Positions 55,875 through 64,000 of a stretch of 64,000 nt of DNA are shown piece after piece. The notes below the pieces were generated by a model, which was not told the origin of the DNA, made no database searches, and worked only from the letters and a program-made list of their open reading frames with translations. Position numbers and translations under genes: made by a program. This DNA comes from Branchipolynoe longqiensis. Lineage: Eukaryota; Annelida; Polychaeta; Phyllodocida; Polynoidae. The DNA lies in assembly GCA_030323885.1 (NCBI GenBank), contig CM059187.1:125100025-125164024 (forward strand), read 5' to 3'. Numbering within the stretch: the first letter of the stretch is position 1; each line of letters starts with the position of its first letter.

Positions 55875-56940
55875 AGCACCACAATGTCTATTTACCAATG
55901 AGTGAAGTACCACCAGCAACTAACTACATAAACACATCTATGCACCTGGCCCTATATACCTGTTTCACAAATAGAACATTTACATTCCCCAACTAATGCA
56001 TCATTATCAGAATATTTTACCACATGATTATTCTGTATGTACCTATAAAATTGGAATAACAGTGACTATGCCAGCTTTTGTTGTTTCAGCTATGCCCATG
56101 GTACGGAGTTAATGGAAATTATCTTTGCATCAGTTAAATTGACATGTGAATATTCTAATGTTAGAATAAACTACCCGACCAGCTGTCAGTAGTACAACTA
56201 TGGTGGGACATACTTCTTGGTCAATTGCATAATGTTACTCTTTAAATTTAAATGACAGTCCTACTAGCTATTGATAAACAGCTATGGTGGAAGGCATGGT
56301 GAAATACATATAATATATGAGTGCAATAAATACATGGTAAAATAAATAGCAATACCCAGAAGTTGACTTGGTGAACACTGGTCAACTATCAAGCGAATTT
56401 GAAATGTCCTCCATGTGCGAAGTGGCATCACCAATTCTTTGCAGCCAAGTCCATCTCAGGGCAGTACACAGTTAACATCACAAGTCCAGTTGAAAAACGG
56501 CAATGAAATGAATCCGGGCAATTTCCACTGACAGTGTTGTTATTGGCTGGGGTGTGCTTCTCTCTGTTGTCGTTTTAACTATCTTATATCTAGTACACAG
56601 TTTTATATTAGTTTATCCACTTACCATCCCCGGTTGTATCAGAGCAGAAAGTGTTTCTAATCAAATTAATTATATAAAAAATATAAAAGTGAGTTTGTTC
56701 ATTTTAACATCATAATTTAAATCCTAGTTTTACTGCCTGCAATCAAAGACCCTATAACACTAAGATGGCTCTATCCCTATCTCTCCCATGGTAATGTCAA
56801 TTTTGCAGTGCCATCTTGTGGTGGGTTTGATCAGCCCAGCTGCTGGCTGGTGTTTCACATGTAAACACATAGGCCTACAAGGTAAGAGGGTGGATTTAAA
56901 ATTTAAAAAAGAGAGATTGCCTGTCATTTGGATTTGCCCG
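55875..56940. other. AT-rich, no supported gene
   Basis: Shares short segments with 54150-54450 (for example ACATATAATA..GCAATA..CAGAAG..TGACTTGGTGAA), indicating a decayed dispersed repeat. No exon identified. Confidence 0.4.
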
Positions 56941-56954
56941 ATGTTGCTCCTACT

Positions 56955-57415
56955 GCCTGGTCCCAACCTCCCTCTGCCCCGCCCTCCCTCATTCCCCCAT
57001 GCTCTCCCCCTCACTCGCCCTCCCGCCCTCCGCTCCCTCTGACCCTCCCGGCTTCACCGCCCTTCCCTTGCCCTCACTCCCCTTCCATCCCCCTCCCCTC
57101 CCCCCTCCATCCCACCCTCCCCCGACCTCACTGCCCTTCCCCTTCCCTTCCCCCTCCCATCCCCACCCTCCCTCTCCCTATCTCCCTCCTCATCCACCTT
57201 ACCCAGCATTCTCATACCACACCTCCCTCCCCTCCCCCTTCCCCTTCCCCCATTCCTCTCCGCCTCCCCCCTTCCTCCCCCACACTCCCTCTCCCCCTCC
57301 CTCTCCTCACCCACCTCACTTGGAGCTCTCACACCACACCTCCATCCCCCTCCCTTCCCCCTCCCTCTCCGCCTCCTTGTCCCCCACACCTCACAACCCC
57401 CTCCCTGATGTAAGC
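56955..57415. repeat. polypyrimidine (C/T) tract
   Basis: About 460 bp of CCCTCC-type sequence, like the tract at 14225. Pro/Ser and Gly/Arg/Glu shadow ORFs follow. Confidence 0.93.
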
Positions 57416-57559
57416 GGAGGGGGGGGGGGGGGGTGGAGGGAGGTCCCCACTGGTTGTGTGTTGCTACTCCTAAAGAACTCCCACCACCACCGCTACCCCC
57501 ACCGTGCCCCTCCACCTCTCCACCCCTCCCACCCCCCGCCACCATACACACATTCTGTG

Positions 57560-58025
57560 TGGTGGGGGTTGACGGTGTGTGTGGTTGGGGTGTAGGTGTA
57601 GGTGTGTGTGTAGGGTGTGTGTGGTGGAGGTGTAGGTGGTTTGTGGTGGAGTTGTAGGGGTCTTGCAGAGTGGCACCTCACAATCTTTAGCATCCCTAAA
57701 CCCCCACCACACACCTACACCCTCACCACAGCCCTAAGCCTCGACCACACACACCTAAACCCCCCACCACATGCCTATGCCCCCACCACATCCCTAAACC
57801 CCCAACACCACACACCTACACTCCCACCACACCTACACTTCTGCCACACACCTACACCCTCACCACACACACCTACACCTCAACCACACACACCTACACC
57901 ACCATGACACACACACCACACACTTACACCCCCAGCACACACACCCACCACAGACCTATACCAGAAACACACACATACCTATACCCCAACCACACCCATA
58001 TACCCCCACCACACACCTACCAAGT
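57560..58025. repeat. GGTGTAGG then CCACACACCTACA repeats
   Basis: A G/T-rich block (57560-57660) is followed by its C/A-rich complement-like block (57700-58020), so the region is a loose inverted arrangement of the same motif. Confidence 0.8.
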
Positions 58026-59039
58026 GACAGCAGGGTTTCTTCTGACACTCCAATGCTATCAAAATGATCAAACCCACCACCTGGTGTGCTGCCTGTTCTC
58101 TTGATTACACAGTACAGGCGGAGTGAGCAGTCTTAGTGTTAGTCTTTGCTACAATGTAGTACAATTTTGCAATAGTATAGTGATCAGGGTCGTAGCTAGA
58201 CCTTTAACGATGTGGTCTCCTAATTTCGGCAGGGGGTTTAGGGGGCCGCTTAAGCTTAAGCTGGTGGATTTTACACATTTTAGACTTGAGTTTTCGACAC
58301 TCTGGACTACTACATGCCTCTCTCTCTCTCTCTCTTTATTATTATTTTTTGTTTTTTTTTGTTTTGACAAAACGATGTGGACATTTTGGCGTACACGCGT
58401 ACGCCTAGCTACGCCCCTGATGATGTTACTTTGTAATAAGCCAAAAATCATCTGAAATCTATAAATATAACTAAATATACAAAATTACCCTAATTTTGAA
58501 CTAAAAGTAACATTAATGCCAAAAATAAGACATTTAAAAGAAAAATTACGGAAATGATCGTGAGAGGCCAATCTCCTGGTCCTCACGCCCTACTGTGCGT
58601 TCGTCCATGTCGTCTTACTATCCTGCAACTATAACCTTAACTAATTGCTTTTGTCCCCCATTGAATTATATGAAGAGACTATATAGTGTAAGGCTAAAAC
58701 TGAGATGAAATTTTAATTTTAAAATGTTGATCTACTTCTAACTTAAGTAGTTAATAAACAAAGTAACCCGTAACAGGCTTGACCAAACAGTCCGAGCTGT
58801 GACAGGTCACTGCCCTTATGCTCCAATTTCCATCTATGACGTCATCTTGCCACGGCAACCCCAGAAGTTGCTTGGCAACCGTGTAACAAATAGAAAAGTT
58901 TTCACGACTCACAAATTCACTGCCTTGGCATAAAATATTTAATTCATCGGTCCACTATAGACCTATTTCAATGTTTGTAAACATTGTGTATGCGTGCAGC
59001 TCGGCTGCAGAACGAATGCACACTGCCACTGAGTTTGCC

Positions 59040-59255
59040 AGTATGAGCAGTGCAAAACGTTTATTTTATTCAAAATGAATAGAAATCCAGAACCCTAACC
59101 ATATAAATTTAATATAATCTATTCGTTGAATATGTTTTCTATATGTGTTCCAAGCAGTTTGTTTCCAGGTGGTCTGGTTTTAGAGATATTTCACGTTTTC
59201 TGTAAGAAGATTGCTTACAGCCATTGACAATGCACTGAGTTTGCTGAAATGGAAA
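59040..59255. repeat. internal fragment of the 37197/52993 element family
   Basis: Matches the interior unit (GCAGTGCAAAACGTTTATTT..GTTTTAGAGATATTTCACG..CATTGACAATGC) without visible terminal repeats. Confidence 0.65.
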
Positions 59256-59501
59256 CTAGACCGTGAAGGGTAAACACCGCATTGATTTGTGCTGCAGCAA
59301 TGCTATGTCTATGCAGAGCATTTATTTTTGCAAAATAAATTTAAAAGCTTTCATTCAGTCGATTAAATAGATCTTAATGCGCGATTGAAGAGGAAGATCT
59401 GAAGTATTTAATTTCACTTAAGGGCAATTTTCTCTGAAAGTATTAAAAACAGAGATAATAGTGAAAGTTGGGATATTCTGAACTCATAGCCATTGAGATT
59501 G

Positions 59502-59551
59502 CAGTGTGACCAGATGTTGTCCTGCAGCCAAGCAGGACAACATCTGCACTG
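59502..59551. repeat. hairpin with 15-bp perfect stem
   Basis: CAGATGTTGTCCTGC (59511-59525) pairs with 59532-59546 around AGCCAA. After a 4-nt bulge, CAGTG (59502-59506) pairs with CACTG (59547-59551). Confidence 0.85.
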
Positions 59552-59559
59552 ACCTAAAT

Positions 59560-60350
59560 ACACGTGCTGACGTCATATGAAATTGGTCAATACTGGGAAG
59601 CCGCAGTGTCAATATTTAATCAAATAAATTAAAAAATTAAAATATAACTTACGCCATTGCTAAGTATCGGGTTAGCTACTCCTCACCCATTTTGCGACTC
59701 TATCCCGTGTAGAGCGACACAAAGTTAACGGAGTTATTTTAACGACCTGTCACATTCTATAGCCCTAACTATGGTTTTCATAAGATTCAGCCATTACCAT
59801 AGTATAATCTTTCATGTTTAGCCCGCAACAAAAGTAGATGTATATAATAGTTATCACCTATAAACAGGTTGGGGAAACACCTGAATTGACAGTCTGTTGG
59901 TACAATCGGGTCCGTTGATGTAATCTAGTATGTTAATTGGTAGGCTTTACTATAGGAAAATGTGTTATCACCTATATCCAGTGAACCTGTTTGTTAGGGT
60001 AATAAATATTGATATCACTAGAAAGAGACAAACCTGCTTCATCAAATAAGTGTCTATCAGCTATATTTGGTGTTTTATTTAAGAGTAACTAACGATTGAA
60101 TTTACATTAACTGTGTGCTGTGTGTCTGTCACTGAACCCTTGGTCAGCCCTTGATCAGTCCTGAGTGCATCCTCCTCTCCCCATCCCCACCCCCACCACC
60201 GCCTCTCCCCCAGGGGGCTACCATGGTTTCTAATTAAGACAGGGTGTGGGTGACCTAAGTTAGCACAGATGAGGGGGTTGAAGAACACACATGTAGGAAG
60301 TGATATTTTATTTAATTACAATATTTGTTAGGACAATTTGCTAGTGAATG
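59560..60350. other. no recognisable gene
   Basis: AT-rich unique DNA with a C-rich patch at 60170-60215. Nothing supportable. Confidence 0.5.
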
Positions 60351-60375
60351 ATGGAGGCAGGGTGCACATGAATGC

Positions 60376-60500
60376 ATACACATGCATGCATGCATGCATG
60401 CATACATATATACATACATACATACAACTATACATACATACATACATACATACATACATACATACATACATACATACATGCAAACATATATATTTATGTA
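60376..60500. repeat. (CATA)n microsatellite
   Basis: CATGCATGCA grading into CATACATACA. Confidence 0.95.
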
Positions 60501-60764
60501 TATGTATGTATTTTCGCGCATAGCTTGTGTAAACATCTTAGCCGGCAAGCCTGCAGCGACCCCACACCCACCCTGATACTGGTAGGAGTGTGTGTGGAGG
60601 GTCAATGCACCAGGAACACTTGTGAAGGCCACCCCTGGCACACAATCAGTAGGAGTAGTGTGTGTGTATGGGGGGGGGGGGGTTATCAGAAGCAGCCTGA
60701 CTGGGACTGTTAAACCAAACTTCCTGGTGGTTATATTTTATTTTATTAAATGTTTGTTAGGACA

Positions 60765-60812
60765 TACATGCATACATACATATGCATGTACATACATACA
60801 TACATACATACA

Positions 60813-60843
<31 letters not shown>

Positions 60844-60845
60844 TT
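60765..60845. repeat. (CATA)n microsatellite
   Basis: The same motif; the flanking text (TATTTATGTATATGTGTATATATGTATTTATTTTCGC and ACATCTTAGCC-like) matches the flank of the 60376 array, so the two lie in copies of one repeat, and a third inverse copy is at 61205-61375. Confidence 0.9.
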
Positions 60846-61204
60846 ATGTATATGTGTATATATGTATTTATTTTCGCTCTTAGCGGGTGTTTACATCTAA
60901 GCCTGCATGCCCTCAACTATCCAACACCCACCCTGGCAGGAGGCTGTGTGTGTGTGTGGAGGTTCAAGAACTAAGGGGAGAGCACCAGTCTGAGACTTGA
61001 CTTGACATTGTGGACAGGGAACACCTGTGATGACTGTGTGTGTGGGGGGGGGGGGGGGGGGGGGGGGGTAGAGAGGGAGGGTTATCAGAAGGGGTCCTTG
61101 GGTCCTCCTCCAGTGTTGATGTTTCTAGCTCCCACTTCTCAACTAGAACTATTGATGAATTCCAAGTCTCAAGGAATTATTTCAATGACAAAATTACTAA
61201 TTAA

Positions 61205-61375
61205 AATATTTATGTATATGTATGTATATGTATAGATATTTATGTATATGTATGTATATGTATGTATGTATATGTATGTATATGTATGTATATGTATGTA
61301 TGTATATGTATGTATATGTATGTATATGCATGCATATGTATGTATGTATATGTATGTATGCATGCATGCATGCAC
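61205..61375. repeat. (TATG)n microsatellite, inverse of 60376
   Basis: TATGTATATG repeats ending in GCATGCATGCA. The outer flank (CATTCACCACCAAATTGTCCTAACAAATATT) is the reverse complement of the left flank at about 60320-60355. Confidence 0.9.
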
Positions 61376-61503
61376 ACCTCAATCCCATCATTCACCACCA
61401 AATTGTCCTAACAAATATTCTAATTAAATAAAATACCACTTCCAACAATGCGTGTTCTGTGCTAACCTTGGTCACTCACACCATGTCCAAATCAGTAACC
61501 ATG

Positions 61504-61600
61504 GTTCCAAACGATCGCACATACAATACAATTGTAATAATAAAAAAGAAATCCCTACATGACCACCTCTCTAAATGGACCATTTAAAATCGGTCCCATA
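61504..61600. mobile_element. fragment of pogo/Tigger-like MITE
   Basis: GGTTCCAAACGATCGC..ACCACCTCTCTAAATGGACC matches the interior and right part of 16657-16849; both terminal repeats are missing. Confidence 0.65.
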
Positions 61601-61894
61601 TATATATATATCTATACATGTATGCATGTATAGGTGTATGCATACATGACATTTCATCCCCTCCCCATCACACACTCACTTGCTATCCAGACCACACAAA
61701 ATCTCCAGATGTATTTTGACAGTTTTAACAATATCACCATGATATGAGGTGTAATACATAAAAATCCTTCTGTCTTAATGTAAATTCAATCCTTAATTAC
61801 TCCTAAATGAAACACCAAATGTGGCTGATAGTCATTTAATTGGTGCATCATGTTTGATGATAAATAGATACAATACTTCTTCTATATGCAGAGG

Positions 61895-62163
61895 ACCAGA
61901 CGGGATTGCCGAATGAGTTAGAGCGTCCGTCTCCCATGCTGGTAGATCGTGAGGTCGTGGGTTCGAGTCCCGGTCGAGTCAAACCAATTACTTTAAAATT
62001 TATACTTGTCGCTTCCTAGCCAGGCGCTCGGCATTATTAGGATAGGGCAAGGACTGGTGTGCAGCACTATAACGTCGCCATGAGTGCGCACTGTCACAAG
62101 TCGGTACCCGTCCTGATATGACCTTAGATGTTGCTAGGATGTAAAACAACAACAAACAAACAA
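61895..62163 (+). repeat. tRNA-derived SINE, internal deletion
   Basis: Head with GGATTGCCGAATGAGTTAGA and GGGTTCGAGTCCC. The central domain lacks about 70 bp between GGACTGGTGTGC and AGCACTATAACG. Tail GATGTTGCTAGGATGTAAAA plus CAACAA. Confidence 0.9.
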
Positions 62164-62568
62164 CAACTGTATGCAGAGACACATTTTATGGTCCCCCCTA
62201 CCCCCTACCCCCCACCCTCGCCAACAACCACCCCATTTTCTACCCTCCTCAGCACCCACCCCCACCTCCTGCGCTCTCCCGATACTGGTCAGCACGTTCT
62301 AAGATGAAATCAGGTTCATCCAGCTGGGTCTGTGCGTGTGTGTTGGGGTGCGGGTGGGGGTGGGGTGGGGTAGAGTAGGAGCAGGAGGGAACTCATATGG
62401 GGGTGACTCAAGCAGTTCATACACACTGACACTCACCATCTCTTTTATTAAACGCACAGTATCTACTGTACCAATACTGAATCAGCCCCATAGTAATTTA
62501 TTTAACACAGAGTGCAAGATTAAAACGGCATCACATCGGACAACATCAGTTATAATCAACACTACAGC

Positions 62569-62745
62569 CTAAAGGCTGCATTCCATATACGCGTAATGCG
62601 TAATGCGAATGCGAATGCGACAAAAAATCGAAACGCCTTGAAACCTATGAGCTACATTCCATATACGCGTAATGCGTATGCAAATAAAATCCATCACGCA
62701 TGCATAACCCCGGCCGCAAGAGCTTCCACATTGCATAATATCACA
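62569..62745. mobile_element. TTAA-associated MITE, truncated
   Basis: GCTGCATTCCATATACGCGT is followed by GAATGCG units and, about 75 bp inward, by a second ACATTCCATATACGCGTAAT. The right end is absent; a SINE head fragment (about 62748-62800) follows. Confidence 0.65.
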
Positions 62746-62747
62746 TA

Positions 62748-62800
62748 CTGGAGGTCGGGAGGTCACGAGTTTGGTTCCTGGTCGAGTCAAACCTGCCCCC
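62748..62800 (+). repeat. SINE head fragment
   Basis: AGGTCGGGAGGTCACGAGTTTGG..CTGGTCGAGTCAAACC is the B-box side of a SINE head with the rest missing. Confidence 0.5.
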
Positions 62801-62823
62801 TGACCACAGCTTAATCTGGGTTA

Positions 62824-63150
62824 CCCCCCCCCCCCCCCCACAGCCACATACCCCCACCCCCAATACCCCCCCCCCCCCCCCCCCACACACACACAGCAGG
62901 AAGAAAAGTCAGAGGGTGTGTGTGTATGTGGGGGTGGGGGAGTGCTAGCTGTATGGGGAGCATTTCTGATGAGCTGGTGCAGGGTGTGTGTATGGTGCAG
63001 GGTGTGCATACCCTCCCCCCCCCCCCCCCCCACCTCCCATACACACACACACTGCTGCTTTAACTGACTGTGTGTCAGGGTGGCCATCATCATGTTCTGG
63101 GTGGTGTGCTGTGCTTTGACCCTCCACACACACACACACACACACACACA
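62824..63150. repeat. C-homopolymers and (CA)n/(GT)n
   Basis: Several C runs of 10 or more and CA repeats; low-complexity ORFs only. Confidence 0.85.
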
Positions 63151-63551
63151 CATCCCACTCAGTCACTTGATACCGGGGTGGGGGTGGGTTCATCTTAGCA
63201 TATGCTGAACGGTATAGTGCGCAGGCAGTGGGGGAGGTGGTGGGGAGGGTAGAACATTTATCCTGGATGTAAAGGTCGATACTTCTTCTGTATGCAGACA
63301 CACAAATTATGGTACCCCCTCCTACCCCATACCCCCCCTCGTCATCAACCAACCCATTTTTTCTACTCTTCCCACCACCCACCCCCCACTTCCTGGGCTC
63401 TCCGGATACCAGTCAGCATGTGCTAAGATGAAATCAGGTTCATCCAGCTAGATCCATGCCTGTGTCTGTGTGTGTGTGTGTCTGTGTGTGTGTGTGTGGG
63501 TAGGGCCAAGGCGCCATGGCAGAGCACCCGGTGTGTGATGGCCACCCCTGA

Positions 63552-63722
63552 TGTAGCAGTCACACTACGACGACAAGGGAAGGACGACAGCCCGGCGGCT
63601 GGGATTTTGTGAAATCCCGACGACCTATGCAAATTCGGGCTAAGTTGGACGACAATCGGACGACATCCGGACGACATCGGGACAACAGACGGGACGACAG
63701 CGGGACGACAGTGTCTGTTTAT
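63552..63722. mobile_element. left end of Harbinger-type MITE, copy i
   Basis: Begins TGTAGCAGTCACACTACGAC with degenerate GGGACGACA units inside and runs into a GTCTGTGTG-type repeat as copy g does. The matching right end is not found before the window edge. The left flank is TGA, so no TWA duplication can be shown. Confidence 0.6.
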
Positions 63723-63927
63723 CGCACACACAGAGACACAACAGAGACACACACACACAGACACACAGAAATATGAATACTTATCTATAATTTGGTTATA
63801 ATAAAGAAATGGGACGGTACAAACATCTGTGTTATACTATGCGGCGGACCTGTGAGGAAGCAGTCTTCATGAGAAATATGAAGAATGGGACGGTGCAAAC
63901 ATGGCTCAGTTTAGCTTGCTTTATCCT

Positions 63928-64000
63928 GAGTGTGATAGTGAGTGTGAGTGTGATAGTGAGTGTGATAGTGAGTGTGATAGTGACTGTGAGTGTGATAGTG
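63928..64000. repeat. GTGATAGTGA microsatellite
   Basis: TGAGTGTGATAG units run off the end of the window. Confidence 0.9.

Overview
This window looks like gene-poor, repeat-saturated DNA from an animal nuclear genome, most likely a marine invertebrate. The evidence is many tRNA-derived SINEs, several MITE families with intact terminal inverted repeats (TIRs) and target-site duplications (TSDs), abundant (TA)n, (TG)n and (CATA)n microsatellites, CpG-rich transposons that have not decayed to TpG, and almost no long open reading frames of normal composition. A lophotrochozoan such as a mollusc is a guess. Nothing bacterial or viral is apparent, and no rRNA, functional tRNA or CRISPR array was seen.

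Genes: no complete gene is visible. The best coding signal is a GC-rich 3'-terminal exon (39769-39962, +) behind a good splice acceptor. A broken minus-strand coding region (about 51555-53660) can be followed across two inserted repeats and at least two frameshifts, and a short plus-strand exon candidate (53560-53970) ends at a consensus splice donor. Several unique GC-rich islands (12535-12970, 13800-14220, 20340-20580, 23930-24140, 27440-27580, 29140-29480) carry clustered transcription-factor-like motifs and may be regulatory.

Mobile elements, left to right. (1) Harbinger-type MITEs share the TIR core TGTCACACTACGACG and a 3-bp TWA duplication: 410-791, 1738-2238, 2242-2831, 5957-6412, 9416-10070, 19068-19765, 20751-22387 with 20992-21583 nested inside, 55130-55869, and a left end at 63552. 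(2) A second TWA-TSD family lies at 8683-8956 and 33566-33840. (3) A TTAA-associated family with doubled terminal blocks lies at 7905-8223, 8228-8523, 35626-36198 and 62569-62745. (4) A ~415-bp family with perfect 9-bp TSDs lies at 17594-18001, 24366-24788, 34344-34761 and 40555-40970, plus a fifth copy without TSD at 18018-18431. (5) TTAA-flanked ~340-bp elements lie at 10096, 26945, 41103, 41436 and 48085. (6) pogo/Tigger-like MITEs lie at 16657, 22437, 29992 and 6964. (7) At 46894-47396 there is an intact TRIM (miniature LTR retrotransposon) whose two near-identical LTRs each contain a 72-nt tRNA-like module. (8) About twenty copies of tRNA-headed SINEs occur in two tail types.

The rest is simple-sequence and minisatellite DNA: GAT/GAC at 12.0-12.5 kb, a polypyrimidine tract at 14.2-14.9 kb, CCA repeats at 16.9-17.2 kb, a 68-bp unit at 25.3-26.05 kb, a GGTGACACT-type array at 27.7-28.9 kb, a 70-bp unit at 42.1-42.55 kb, and an 11-bp unit inside the element at 55.1 kb. 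The most novel-looking signals are the TRIM with tRNA-like LTRs and a palindrome centred on AAGTTTTG..CAAAACTT, kept about 165-225 bp from the same end in otherwise diverged Harbinger-type MITEs. All family assignments rest on TIR and TSD reading by eye, without database comparison.
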